The notes below the pieces were generated by a model that had not been told where the DNA came from, did no database searches, and worked only from the letters and a program-made list of their open reading frames with translations. A stretch of 64,000 nucleotides of DNA. Origin: Bin87 sp965221295. Its GTDB lineage: Bacteria > Chloroflexota > Dehalococcoidia > Lucifugimonadales > UBA3495. The stretch is taken from the NCBI GenBank assembly GCA_965221295.1, contig OZ244879.1, positions 3,100,001 to 3,164,000 of the forward strand, in the 5' to 3' direction. The position numbers were made by a program, and so were the translations under genes. How positions within the stretch are numbered: position 1 is the stretch's first letter; each line of letters opens with the position of its first letter. This document shows, piece by piece, positions 51,536-60,682 of this stretch.

Positions 51536-52416
51536 TCGCTGATGTCCACGACGCGCCTGAGCCGCTCCAAATCCCGCTCGCTCACGCCCTTCGCCCGCGC
51601 CAAAGGGATGGATGCCAGGGTCAATTCCCGGTAGAGCGCAAGCAGACCCGGAGAGCGTTCTGACAACGACGCCAGGTGCGCGGCTATGGTGTCAGTGTCT
51701 CCCCGCACCGCCGGGCCGGTCACGGCGGCGACGGGCCCGGCGGAGACGATTGCCTCGATGGTGGCCCGGGTCAATGGCGCCACCGCCTGCGCGCCGTCCT
51801 GCTCGGTGAATCCCATCCGGCTCCACAATCCTATGGCGGAGTCCAGCAGCAGGCCGACGTACCCGCAGGCCAGCGCGGCGCTGGCGTGGTACAGGGGGCG
51901 CAGTTCATCGGGTATCGCAATTGCCTGACCATCCAGCCGTTCGGCCAGGTACGGCAAATAATCCTGCAACCATCCCGTGGCGGACACGGCGAAGGTCACG
52001 CCGGACAGTCGACGGGCCGCCTCGGCGGGATCGCTGAGCGCGGCGAAGGTTTGGAACGGGTGCATCGCGCCGACGGACGCGCCGGCCCCGGCCGCCGCGC
52101 CTAGCAGCTCGATGGACGCGGCGCCGCAACAATGGGCCACGCCCTGGCCGGAACGCCAACGCGTCGTCGCCGCTACATCAGCAATGGCGGAATCGGGAGT
52201 GGTGATGAACGCAAGGTCGCACGCGTTGGCGACATCCTGCGCCGTATCCAGGGCAACGCACCCGTCGATACGCGCCGCCAGCCAATCCGCGCTGGTCTTG
52301 GCGCGGCTGGACACCGCCACCACGTCGCAATCCACTGCGTCCAACGCCAACGCCAAGCCCCGCCCCAGAGTTCCTGCGCCTACGAAACCGATGCGTACGT
52401 TATCAGGCCTGGCCAC
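51532..52416 (-). CDS. Rossmann-fold DUF2520 domain protein
   Basis: The protein has 294 residues. The N-terminal NAD(P) site is IGFVGAGTLGRGLALAL, and the DUF2520 domain is marked by GAMHPFQTFA and LYHASAALACGYVGLL. The family looks like pyrroline-5-carboxylate reductase or ketopantoate-reductase relatives; the reaction is not established. It overlaps the P1 peptidase gene upstream by 14 bp, so the two are likely co-expressed. Confidence 0.88.
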   Translation of the reverse strand: MARPDNVRIGFVGAGTLGRGLALALDAVDCDVVAVSSRAKTSADWLAARIDGCVALDTAQDVANACDLAFITTPDSAIADVAATTRWRSGQGVAHCCGAASIELLGAAAGAGASVGAMHPFQTFAALSDPAEAARRLSGVTFAVSATGWLQDYLPYLAERLDGQAIAIPDELRPLYHASAALACGYVGLLLDSAIGLWSRMGFTEQDGAQAVAPLTRATIEAIVSAGPVAAVTGPAVRGDTDTIAAHLASLSERSPGLLALYRELTLASIPLARAKGVSERDLERLRRVVDISD

Positions 52417-53398
52417 GTTTCAACTCCCCCACCGCAGGAATCCCCGCCAGACCGGTGGCTGACAGCGCCGCGTCGATTACCGCCAGCGCGACCACGTGAG
52501 TCGCCACCGCGAGGATAGCGTTCAGGCTGACGGGAGTCGCGTCGTTGCGGCCTGTGGCGACGCAGAACAGGGTGTCTCCGTCGCTGGCCGTATGGCACGG
52601 GCGGATGGTCAACGCCAGGCCATCGTGGGCGGATGACGCTACGAAATTCACCTGCATCTTGTCCAGCCGAGCGTCTGTGGCAACGACGCCGATGGTGGTG
52701 TTGGTCAGCATATTGTCGTGATGGGGATATTCGCCATCGAGGATGGTTGCCAGGGGGTCGGCCATCGTTCCATCAGGGCGTCGCGGACCAGCAATTAGGC
52801 TGCCATCCCGGTGGTCGTGGACGCCGCCCCAGGCGTTCACGGCAATGGTCGCGCCCACCGAGATGCCATCGGGCAACACGCGGCAAGCGGATCCTATTCC
52901 CCCTTTGACCGCTCCCGAAAGGCCAAGAGCTTTGGCGATGGTGGCGCCGGTTCCCGCTCCCACCGAACCGGACGGAAGCGGGAGGGCGGAAGCGCCGGCG
53001 GCGGCGGTGTAGCCAGCCTCCGCATTGGGCCGCGCGGCGGCGTTGCCCACGCCCAGATCATACAGGATGGCTGCGGGCACGATGGGCACGTGTCCGTGGG
53101 GCGTTGCAAAGCCCACACCCTGACTCTCCAGCCAACGCTGCACGCCTACGGCCGTTGCCAAGCCGAACGCGCTGCCGCCGCTGAGCGCGATGGCGTGGAC
53201 CTCATTGACCCGGCGGGTGGGGCCCAGCAGGTCCGTTTCGTGGGTGCCGGGAGACCCTCCGCGTACAGCTACTCCGCCGACGGCGCCCTCGCCGCAGAGT
53301 ACCACCGTGCAGCCAGTGGCGGCCTCAATGTCGGTCCAGTGCCCGGCCGTAATGCCAGGCACTGCGGTGATGGTTCCGGTAAGACCGGTCTGGCGCAT
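52403..53398 (-). CDS. P1 family peptidase (DmpA/S58-like)
   Basis: The protein has 331 residues if started at the ATG at 53398. S58 family marks are TAVPGITAGHWTD at the start, ALSGGSAFGLATAVGVQRWL, and the self-processing site with the nucleophile in NTTIGVVATDA near residue 240. Such proteins cleave themselves into two chains and act as aminopeptidases or amidohydrolases with relaxed stereochemistry. There is no clear ribosome binding site. It is followed by DUF2520 with a 14-bp overlap. Upstream is the left edge of the Uma2 duplication. Confidence 0.88.
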   Translation of the reverse strand: MRQTGLTGTITAVPGITAGHWTDIEAATGCTVVLCGEGAVGGVAVRGGSPGTHETDLLGPTRRVNEVHAIALSGGSAFGLATAVGVQRWLESQGVGFATPHGHVPIVPAAILYDLGVGNAAARPNAEAGYTAAAGASALPLPSGSVGAGTGATIAKALGLSGAVKGGIGSACRVLPDGISVGATIAVNAWGGVHDHRDGSLIAGPRRPDGTMADPLATILDGEYPHHDNMLTNTTIGVVATDARLDKMQVNFVASSAHDGLALTIRPCHTASDGDTLFCVATGRNDATPVSLNAILAVATHVVALAVIDAALSATGLAGIPAVGELKRGQA

Positions 53399-53461
53399 GG
53401 AAATTCTATAAACGCCGGCGACCTTCGCCACCCGATTCAGCGGAGCAGATGCCGCCGGCCG

Positions 53462-54199
53462 CTAGGCATTCCGCAAGCGGTTGACTTCCGCCTCCAGCTG
53501 CCGGACGCGTTCTTCCGCCTCCAGGCGGGCAGAGCGTTCGGCCAGGCGAGCAGAGCGTTCGGCCAGGCGTCCGTCGTCGGCTTCATCGAAGGTGGGCAGG
53601 TAAACGCCAGCCACCGGGTCGTACCAGCGCATCTCGCCATACTCCCAGCATATATCCAGGTTCAGTACCTCGCTGTGCCCCCAGCATCTTTCCGCATCCA
53701 CCCAGTGAATCTCGATGGGTTGGTACTGGCCGTCCACCAACCGGTCCCCCGCCAGAGCTTGGCTATACCACTCGCCGCCTTGGGAATCATACCGCCAGTA
53801 TTCCAAAACACCAAAGCGAGCGTAGTCCTGGCGTTTGCCGGTCTCGTCGTTGCGGGCCGTGTTGGGCGACGCTATCTCCAACGCGAAGTCTGGCGCCTTT
53901 CCGTGCTCGTCGATGGAATAACCCATTTCGGCAACCACCAATGCCCGGTCGACGTTCAAGGCTATCAGCAGGTCAGGGACTCGGATGATTTCGCGTCGGG
54001 TGTGGATGTTCCAACCGATGGGCACTTCGCCAATGACGACGGTGGTGTCTGGGTTGCCGAGATGTCGGCGGATGGCAGACATATGGCCTGGGTCATAGAG
54101 GTGTAGCGAGTTTTGCATGTCGTCCCTGGACGGAAACCCCGGGAACATCCCAGTGGTAGCCGGGGATGAGGAGGGCGACGCTATTGGCTTGGTGGTCAT
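53462..54199 (-). CDS. Uma2 family nuclease-like protein, copy 1
   Basis: The protein has 245 residues. The Uma2 centre is given by VPDLLIALNVDRALVV, FALEIASPNTARND, GKRQDYARFGVLEYWRYD. A ten-turn coiled-coil-like tail follows: two copies of the heptad LAERSAR, then LEAEERVRQLEAEVNRLRN. AAGAGG lies six bases before the ATG. It differs from the neighbouring copy at a handful of residues (for example QNSLHLY against QKSLHLY and IHWVD against IHRVD). Confidence 0.88.
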   Translation of the reverse strand: MTTKPIASPSSSPATTGMFPGFPSRDDMQNSLHLYDPGHMSAIRRHLGNPDTTVVIGEVPIGWNIHTRREIIRVPDLLIALNVDRALVVAEMGYSIDEHGKAPDFALEIASPNTARNDETGKRQDYARFGVLEYWRYDSQGGEWYSQALAGDRLVDGQYQPIEIHWVDAERCWGHSEVLNLDICWEYGEMRWYDPVAGVYLPTFDEADDGRLAERSARLAERSARLEAEERVRQLEAEVNRLRNA

Positions 54200-54333
54200 G
54201 GCACGCCTCTTGGGTGTGTGGGACGATATTATACGACGGCCGGGCCGCGCATCAAATCCGGCCGCGCTACTTGGCTGACTGGTCCGCCGGCGACCTTCGC
54301 CACCCGATTCAGCGGAGCATGTACCGTCGGCCG

Positions 54334-55092
54334 CTAGGCATTCCGCAAACGGTTGACTTCCGCCTCCAGCTGCCGGACGCGTTCTTCCGCCTCCAGGCGG
54401 GCAGAGCGTTCGGCCAGGCGAGCGGATCGTTCGGCCAGGCGGGCAGAGCGTTCGGCCAGGCGTCCGTCGTCGGCTTCATCGAAGGTGGGCAGGTAAACGC
54501 CAGCCACCGGGTCGTACCAGCGCATCTCACCATACTCCCAGCATATATCCAGGTTCAGTACCTCGCTGTGCCCCCAGCATCTTTCCGCATCCACACGGTG
54601 AATCTCGATGGGTTGGTACTGGCCGTCCACCAACCGGTCCCCCGCCAGAGCTTGGCTATACCACTCGCCGCCTTGGGAATCATACCGCCAGTATTCCAAC
54701 ACACCAAAGCGAGCGTAGTCCTGGCGTTTGCCGGTCTCGTCGTTGCGGGCCGTGTTGGGCGACGCCACCTCCAACGCGAAGTCTGGCGCCTTTCCGTGCT
54801 CGTCGATGGAATAACCCATCTCCGCAACCACCAATGCCCGGTCGACGTTCAAGGCGATCAGCAGGTCAGGGACTCGGATGATTTCGCGTCGGGTGTGGAT
54901 GTTCCACCCGATGGGGACTTCGCCAATGACGACGGTGGTGTCTGGGTTGCCGAGATGTCGGCGGATGGCGGCCATATGGCCTGGGTCATAGAGGTGTAGC
55001 GATTTTTGCATGTCGTCCCTGGACGGAAACCCCGGGAACATCCCGGTGGTAGCCGGGGTTGAGGAGGGCGACGCTATTGGCTTGGTGGTCAT
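54334..55092 (-). CDS. Uma2 family nuclease-like protein, copy 2
   Basis: The protein has 252 residues and is almost identical to the gene at 53462. The extra seven residues come from a third LAERSAR heptad in the tail, a gain of exactly one coiled-coil heptad. Nuclease-site residues (VPDLLIALNV, FALEVASPN, GKRQDYARFG) are intact, so both copies look functional. The duplication is recent, judging by the few changes, and both copies have the same upstream sequence. Confidence 0.88.
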   Translation of the reverse strand: MTTKPIASPSSTPATTGMFPGFPSRDDMQKSLHLYDPGHMAAIRRHLGNPDTTVVIGEVPIGWNIHTRREIIRVPDLLIALNVDRALVVAEMGYSIDEHGKAPDFALEVASPNTARNDETGKRQDYARFGVLEYWRYDSQGGEWYSQALAGDRLVDGQYQPIEIHRVDAERCWGHSEVLNLDICWEYGEMRWYDPVAGVYLPTFDEADDGRLAERSARLAERSARLAERSARLEAEERVRQLEAEVNRLRNA

Positions 55093-55160
55093 GGCACGCC
55101 TCTTCGGGAGTGTGGGACGATATTATACGACGGGCCGGCCGCGCATCAAATCCGGCCGCG

Positions 55161-56432
55161 CTACCCGGCCGCCTCGTCAGCTTCCGCCGCAGCCAACAGC
55201 TCCTCGGCTCTTTCCAGGAGGATCCTCTGGCGGTCGAGGCTAATGCGCCGGTTTTCCAAGTACAAGCGGAGCGCCGCCAGAGGCTGCAGGTCGGTGGGTT
55301 CGGCGTCCAGGCGTCGGCGTGTTTCATCGGTCAGTTCGCGTGAGGCGCCTGCGATGTAGTGGGCGGACGAGAGTGCAGCCTTCAAGTCGGCGTCGCGCAC
55401 CTGCGCCGATTGCTCCGCGGTCAAACGGAGCCGGAGACGCACTATCGCGCCGGCGACCTGGCGGCGCTCGATGGCGCTGGCCACGAAAGCGGTGGGATTC
55501 GCGTCGTTCTCCGGCACGGTAGCATCGATGGTGACGAACGGGCGGGCGGCGATGCGCTCAAAACGAAAGTCGGTGAGGCGCCGGCCCTGGGGCGCGGCGG
55601 GATCGATGTCAATGACGCAGAACCCCTTGTCGTCGGCCTCCTCGGAAAAATCCACGCGCTGCAGGCTGCCGGAGTACGCCACCGCCGGCCCGGCGCCATG
55701 GGAGCCTTCCGGGGGTGGCGGCTGCAGTACCTGATGCTTGTGGATGTGCCCCAACGCCACGTACTCCAGCTGTGGTTGCCGCACCGCGCTAACGTTGAGC
55801 GCGTGATCGTTGCCCAGCATCATCGAGCGTTCACTCCCAACGGTGGCGCCGTTGACGGTTACGTGGCCGGCCAGAATCGCGGGAACATCCGGATCCAACG
55901 CCTGAGCGCGCGCCGCGATGGCCGCGGTCATCCGCCGTTCTATTTCCTGGCGGATCTGTTCTATGCTGAGGCCCCGGGACTCTTCTCGGGCCAGCATGGC
56001 GCCCCGGGATGGCCAGGGAACCGACAGAATTTGCAGTGGGCCCGCGGGCGTCAGCGTCGTTTGGTTGTCGAGCCGGGCGCCGACGTAAACGTTGGGAACA
56101 TCCAGGGTGGAAAAAATCTCGACCGCGTGCGCCCGGCCGGACGCCGCCGGCAGGTCGTGATTGCCAACCAGCAAAAAAGTGGGGATGCCACGGTCGGAGA
56201 GGCGTCGCAACCGACGGGCGAGCTCCCGTTGGTGGGTCTGCGACGGGTCCCGGCCCTTGTAGGCGTCACCGGCCAGCAGGACCAGATCCACCTTGTTGGC
56301 GAGGGCAAACTCCACCAACTCGTCCAAGGCGGTCAGGAAGTCAGTCAGGCGCGTGGATAAGCCGGTGTTCGGGTCGGTCCGTCCGTAGTTTTCGACGCCG
56401 ATGTGCAAGTCTGAGAAATGCAGTATCCGCAT
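55161..56432 (-). CDS. SbcD-like DNA repair exonuclease
   Basis: The protein has 423 residues from the ATG at 56432. The Mre11/SbcD phosphoesterase motifs are all present: HFSDLHIGVE, LLAGDAYKG, VGNHDLPA, ILAGHVTVNG and ALGHIHKHQVL. The C-terminal part (about residues 270-423) is a capping domain plus helical tail. It should process DNA ends and hairpins, usually in complex with the SbcC ATPase. No sbcC lies next to it: upstream is an SBP gene and downstream the Uma2 duplication. The frame to 56519 has no family match. Confidence 0.9.
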   Translation of the reverse strand: MRILHFSDLHIGVENYGRTDPNTGLSTRLTDFLTALDELVEFALANKVDLVLLAGDAYKGRDPSQTHQRELARRLRRLSDRGIPTFLLVGNHDLPAASGRAHAVEIFSTLDVPNVYVGARLDNQTTLTPAGPLQILSVPWPSRGAMLAREESRGLSIEQIRQEIERRMTAAIAARAQALDPDVPAILAGHVTVNGATVGSERSMMLGNDHALNVSAVRQPQLEYVALGHIHKHQVLQPPPPEGSHGAGPAVAYSGSLQRVDFSEEADDKGFCVIDIDPAAPQGRRLTDFRFERIAARPFVTIDATVPENDANPTAFVASAIERRQVAGAIVRLRLRLTAEQSAQVRDADLKAALSSAHYIAGASRELTDETRRRLDAEPTDLQPLAALRLYLENRRISLDRQRILLERAEELLAAAEADEAAG

Positions 56433-56629
56433 GGTAGGACCAACTATACACAGTCGGAGGCCATGGCGCGAACTACTGTCGCGTCCTCGGCGACGCCCGC
56501 GGGCCACCGGCGCCGCCACCAGCCAGCGGAGCGTCCCGTCGGCGATGGACGCGATACTGGGCTTGCCGGGAGGAGGGGTCCGACCAGCCCAGCAGCCCGG
56601 AAGGGGCAGGTGTGGTGCGTTACCGGCCG

Positions 56630-57826
56630 CTACGGCAGCGCGCCGACTTTCTGTAGCAACGCTTGGGTGCCGCTCAGGTCGGCCAGGTCAGCCAGCGTAA
56701 TTTCGGGTTGGCCGATGTCATCGAGCGGAGTAAGCAACGGCGACGGCCGCACCCCATCCAACATCGGGTACTCAAACGTCTGCCCGGCGAAGTACTGCTG
56801 GCCTACCGGGCTGAGCAAAAACCGTATGAATGACTTTGCGTTTTCGGAATTCTCGGCGGTCTTCAGCATTCCTACACCCGAAACCAGGACAATCGCCCCC
56901 GGGCCGGCGCCTCGAAGATGAGCGTTCCGCGCCGGGAAGTCCTCTCCTTCCTCGGCCAGGAAGCGGTACAGGTAATAGTGATTGACCAACCCCACGTCGA
57001 TTTCGCCGGCCGCGGCTGCAGCGACTTGTGGGGTGTTTTTCGGATAATTGATCACGTCGTTGTCGATCATTGCCCGCAGCCATTGCTCAGTCCGTTCCTC
57101 ACCCCAACCGACGCGCAGCGCCGTGACCATGGCCTGGAATGAACCATTGGTCGGCGCCCAGCCCACCCTGCCTTTCCACTGCGGTTCGGTGAATCCCCAG
57201 AGGTCATCCGGGAGATCCTCCTCAGTGAGGTTCTCAACGCCGTACACGACGACCCGCGCGCGCCCGGTGACGCCGACCCAGCGACCCGCGCCGGAACGCG
57301 CCCACTCCGGGGTCAGCTCTATGATGTCTGCCGGCAGTTCGGTCATCATCCCAGACACCGCCGCCAGACCACCGGGATCCTGCGCGTAGAACACGTCTGC
57401 GGGTGAATTTCTGCCCTCTTCCAGCAGAGTCGCGGCCAGGGCCGCCGTGCCGGCGTACTTGACCTGCACGTCAATCCCGGTGGCTTCCTGGAATTGCCGG
57501 ATGATGGGGTCAACCAGAGATTCGCTGCGCCCGGAGTAGATGATCAGCTTGCCTGGATCATCCCCAGACGCAGAATCGTCGGCCACCCGGGTGACTTCCA
57601 CCCGGACCTCGCGGGGGACTACCCGGGTGACTTCGATCTGGACTTCACGGGGGACTACCCGGGTGACTTCCACCTGGACTTCGCGGGTAACCTCCACGGT
57701 GGTCGGCTGGTTTTGCGCGGGCGGGGCGCTGGCTCCGCAAGCCAACATGGTCGCAACCAGCAGCAGGCCAGCCAACGCCAACGCGCGGGTCGTTAGGGAA
57801 CGGTAGAGATGCAGTTGGCCGATCAT
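56630..57826 (-). CDS. iron-type ABC transporter substrate-binding lipoprotein
   Basis: The protein has 398 residues. A lipoprotein signal ends in ATMLAC, then an 'EVTR' linker repeats roughly every 12 residues (VEVTREV, VEVTRVVPREV, IEVTRVVPREV, VEVTRV). The SBP domain begins KLIIYSGRSESLVDPII, the FbpA/IdiA-type Fe3+ binding-protein start. It also has DVFYAQDPGGLAAV, and the double Tyr (NHYYLYRFL) that chelates iron in relatives. It should deliver ferric iron to a permease not encoded here. A good promoter lies about 125 bp upstream. Confidence 0.9.
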   Translation of the reverse strand: MIGQLHLYRSLTTRALALAGLLLVATMLACGASAPPAQNQPTTVEVTREVQVEVTRVVPREVQIEVTRVVPREVRVEVTRVADDSASGDDPGKLIIYSGRSESLVDPIIRQFQEATGIDVQVKYAGTAALAATLLEEGRNSPADVFYAQDPGGLAAVSGMMTELPADIIELTPEWARSGAGRWVGVTGRARVVVYGVENLTEEDLPDDLWGFTEPQWKGRVGWAPTNGSFQAMVTALRVGWGEERTEQWLRAMIDNDVINYPKNTPQVAAAAAGEIDVGLVNHYYLYRFLAEEGEDFPARNAHLRGAGPGAIVLVSGVGMLKTAENSENAKSFIRFLLSPVGQQYFAGQTFEYPMLDGVRPSPLLTPLDDIGQPEITLADLADLSGTQALLQKVGALP

Positions 57827-58188
57827 TTCTTCACTCCATTGCTGTTTTGGCCGTTGTGGTGGCGCTCCACAGGCGCCACCAGCGAGACGGGCGGCGGTGA
57901 TCTGTTGTCGTGTCTAGATAAATTGGACGTTCGTGCCACTTGGTCAGTGATTTTAGGGTACACGAAAAATTAAGTCAATAGGTCATTCAAATTTGGGTCA
58001 GGTATAGAATAAGCAGCAATTTCTGTAGATTGACTGTACGCCTCGTTGCACACTGACCGGAGTACCTTCGCCCCTTTCGCGTCTCGCCTCAATCGCCATC
58101 GCCGCTACAAAACGGGCCCCAACCCTGATAGAATGGGCAGCCGCCGGCATCCTGCCCAATCCACCACGCGGGAGTAAACGATCCCAAA
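57827..58188. other. AT-richer divergent promoter region
   Basis: A 360-bp gap between the divergent SBP and COG1579 genes, more AT-rich than the rest of the window around 57900-58030. It holds the minus-strand promoter below. No gene or clear Fur site could be assigned. Confidence 0.6.
57950..57978 (-). promoter_or_regulatory. sigma-70-type promoter of the iron SBP gene
   Basis: On the minus strand TTGACT (57973-57978), a 17-bp spacer and TAAAAT (57950-57955). The leader to the ATG at 57826 would be about 115 nt, long enough for regulation. Confidence 0.6.
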
Positions 58189-58890
58189 ATGACTACGCCG
58201 AGAGAGTTGTACAGCCTCCAGGTGATCGATCACCGGATTGACAGCATCGAAAACGAACGGAAACGCGTGGAGCAGCGTCTGGCCGCCGGCGTCAATCGCC
58301 CTGACCTGACCGACGAGGCTAACCGCCACTCGTCCCAAGCGCTCGCAATCGCGGACAACGTGCACAGCCGGCGGGGAGAGGCTGAACGCCTGCGGGAACG
58401 GCTGGCCGGGTTGGAATCTCGGCTGTACAGCGGCAATGCCTCCCGCAGAGACCTTTCGGCCATCCAGCGGGAAGTGGATTCGGCCCGTTACCAGATCAGC
58501 CAACTGGACGACACCATCCTCGAGCAGGAGGAAGAACAACGCACTCACGAGGAAGCCGCCCAGAGCGCCCACACCGAAATGCAGGATGCCGAAGTCCGAT
58601 GGCAAGGGGCCGCCACCGAGCTCAACGATCGCCTGGCGCAACTGGCCTTGGAAAGGGCAGAGATTGAGGGAGAGCGTCAATCATTGGCCGCGAATCTCCC
58701 AAGCGACGACCTGCAACGCTACGAAAGGCTGCGACGGAACAAGGCGGGCACCGCGATCGCTCTGGTGGACAACGGTCGCGTTTGCGTTTCCTGCCGCATG
58801 ACGCTTACCACCAACGTGATGCGGCAACTGCGTGATAGGTCAAAACAGGTTCCCTGCAGCGCCTGCGGGCGAATCCTCTACCAGCCATGA
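58189..58890 (+). CDS. C4-type zinc ribbon domain protein (COG1579)
   Basis: The protein has 233 residues. Residues 1-175 form a long helical coiled coil (LYSLQVIDHRIDSIENERKR, then VDSARYQISQLDD and EQEEEQRTHEEAAQS). The C-terminus is a zinc ribbon with CVSC and CSAC pairs around RMTLTTNVMRQL. This matches the COG1579 family, relatives of CdsZ, which are thought to help nucleic-acid or secretion-linked processes; the exact role is unproven. It is a single gene. Confidence 0.9.
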   Translation: MTTPRELYSLQVIDHRIDSIENERKRVEQRLAAGVNRPDLTDEANRHSSQALAIADNVHSRRGEAERLRERLAGLESRLYSGNASRRDLSAIQREVDSARYQISQLDDTILEQEEEQRTHEEAAQSAHTEMQDAEVRWQGAATELNDRLAQLALERAEIEGERQSLAANLPSDDLQRYERLRRNKAGTAIALVDNGRVCVSCRMTLTTNVMRQLRDRSKQVPCSACGRILYQP

Positions 58891-58976
58891 ACGGGGCGCT
58901 TACTGCGCCTGAACCGGCCAAGCTTGCACGGGCCGGCGCTGCCAGGGAGCATTGCCAGAAACATCAGAAGGCTCCG

Positions 58977-60659
58977 TCAAACCCGGTAGAAGCTGCCGCC
59001 GCCAGCCCACTGGATCCGTAGGGCTCGGCCGCCCACCAGCGTGTCGAATTTCAACCATTCCGCCGTGGGTTCACCCGGCGGGCCGACCAGGAAACGGGGG
59101 GAGGGACCAGAGTCAGCGGGATGCGGCGTCAGCGCGTCTTCTCCTCCATTGGGCCAAGCCAGCCTGAGCCGGCCGCGACGGATAATGATCCGGAAGTTGG
59201 AAAGGTAAGGCGCGTGGCTGCGGTAACGTCCCGGGAACGCGGCCCACCCGGGCGGACTATGCCATTCGGACGCCAGCGGTGGGCTGCCACATCGAACGTA
59301 CACGGCGGGACCGTGGTGAACTTCGATCATTGATCCGTCAACGCCGGCGCCCTCGCTGGCGCTAAAGCGCAGCGGAAACGGATCGAAATCGTCGTGTGGC
59401 GCGCAGAAGGCATTGCCCGCGATGCGCTCCAGGACGATCTCTGGCGAACCTGCGCGGTTGACCAGTAGGCGTCCTCTGTCAACCCGCGCCGACAGGGATT
59501 TTCCCGTTCGTTCGTCCACGTATCGGCCGGCGTACCGTTGCGGGTTCGCGACTCGTTCCAAATCTGGAAGCGAGGGCGGTTCGGGAGGCGATTCACCGGA
59601 CCGCGCCGCGGCGGCAACCTTAAGTGCGTATCGCGCTGGCGCGTAGGTGTCCGCGTCCGAGCCGTTGCAGAGGATAACCACGCCCAAGCCCGCGTCCTGA
59701 TCGGTGAGCATGATGGCGCGGAATCCCACCGAGCTGCCGCCGTGGCCAATGAACCGATGACCATCGGCGCGGTGGGAAATCAGACCGAATCCGTAGCCAT
59801 AGTCGTGTTCATAGGCGTCGCCCCGCGACATCTGTATCGCGGGCGTGGTCATCAAGTCGTACCAATGTGGGGACAGAATGGCGCGCGACCCTGATCCACC
59901 TCCGTCCTGGCCTCGGCCCCCGTTCAAGAAGAGGCGAGCATACCGGGCCATGTCTCCCACGGTCGAAGCCGGGCTGCCGTCGCCGACAGCGTATTCCATC
60001 CAAGGAGCCGGGATCAGCGCGTCGTTCCGGCGATTGGGGCGGTCGTCGTGGAGCGGAACGTAGCCGGTAGCCATATCGTGGCGCGACCGGTTGGTGATCG
60101 TCGGGTCGGTAGCGTTCATGCCCAGGGGGTCCAGGACGCTCCGGCGAATCACGCTCCCATAATCCAGCCCGGTGATGTCCTCCAGGAGCCATCCGAGCAG
60201 CTTGTATCCGGTGTTGGAGTAGTGAAACCGGGTACCCGGTTCCCAAGCGGCTTCCGTGTCGCGCAGCGCGAAACCTTCGTAGCGCGCGGCCGGCGTGAAG
60301 TCCGTCCCGGCTGGCAGCCCCGCGGTGTGGCTCAGCACATGCCTCAGCGTGATGGGACCGAAACGCGAGGGCATGGCGAACCAGGGCAGATGAGAACTGA
60401 ACGGAGCGTCGAGGTCGAGACGACCAGATTGGACCAATTGGAGAACAGCCAGAGCGGTCATGGACTTGCCGATGCTACCAATGTGGAACTTGTCGCCCAT
60501 GTTGACCGGGCGACGGGCCGCGGCGTCGGCGTACCCCAATCCGGTGGAGTACAGCGTTCGCCGGCGGTCGGTAACGGCGATGGCCAGACCCGCCACCGGC
60601 GTTTCCGTCAGCCAACGGCGCAAGTATTCCGTCAACGGCGCGAACGCGGCGGCGCTCAT
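58977..60659 (-). CDS. serine hydrolase of the beta-lactamase class C family
   Basis: The protein has 560 residues from the ATG at 60659; an upstream ATG at 60725 would overlap the DnaJ-like gene. The penicillin-binding-type catalytic motifs are SIGK near residue 62 (FHIGSIGKSMTALAVL), YSN (FHYSNTGYKLLG) and HGG (FIGHGGSSVGFR). The last 180 residues are a beta-rich extension (QRYAGRYVDERTGKSLSARV). There is no signal peptide. It may be an esterase or D-amino-acid peptidase. It lies 23 bp after the DnaJ-like gene on the same strand. Confidence 0.88.
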   Translation of the reverse strand: MSAAAFAPLTEYLRRWLTETPVAGLAIAVTDRRRTLYSTGLGYADAAARRPVNMGDKFHIGSIGKSMTALAVLQLVQSGRLDLDAPFSSHLPWFAMPSRFGPITLRHVLSHTAGLPAGTDFTPAARYEGFALRDTEAAWEPGTRFHYSNTGYKLLGWLLEDITGLDYGSVIRRSVLDPLGMNATDPTITNRSRHDMATGYVPLHDDRPNRRNDALIPAPWMEYAVGDGSPASTVGDMARYARLFLNGGRGQDGGGSGSRAILSPHWYDLMTTPAIQMSRGDAYEHDYGYGFGLISHRADGHRFIGHGGSSVGFRAIMLTDQDAGLGVVILCNGSDADTYAPARYALKVAAAARSGESPPEPPSLPDLERVANPQRYAGRYVDERTGKSLSARVDRGRLLVNRAGSPEIVLERIAGNAFCAPHDDFDPFPLRFSASEGAGVDGSMIEVHHGPAVYVRCGSPPLASEWHSPPGWAAFPGRYRSHAPYLSNFRIIIRRGRLRLAWPNGGEDALTPHPADSGPSPRFLVGPPGEPTAEWLKFDTLVGGRALRIQWAGGGSFYRV

Positions 60660-60682
60660 CGGATGCAAGTCAATGGTTCGGG

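Larger units (their letters stand above)
53413..55163. repeat. tandem duplication of a Uma2 gene with its flanks
   Basis: Two head-to-tail copies, about 53413-54272 and 54286-55163, are nearly identical, including the promoter side and 3' flank. The period is 873 bp at the left edge. The main difference is a 21-bp (7-codon) expansion in copy 2. The right edge of copy 2 coincides with the sbcD stop codon. Confidence 0.95.

Noticed and set aside
57900..58050. Fur box upstream of the iron SBP
   Set aside because: The region is AT-rich but I could not find a convincing 19-bp inverted repeat.
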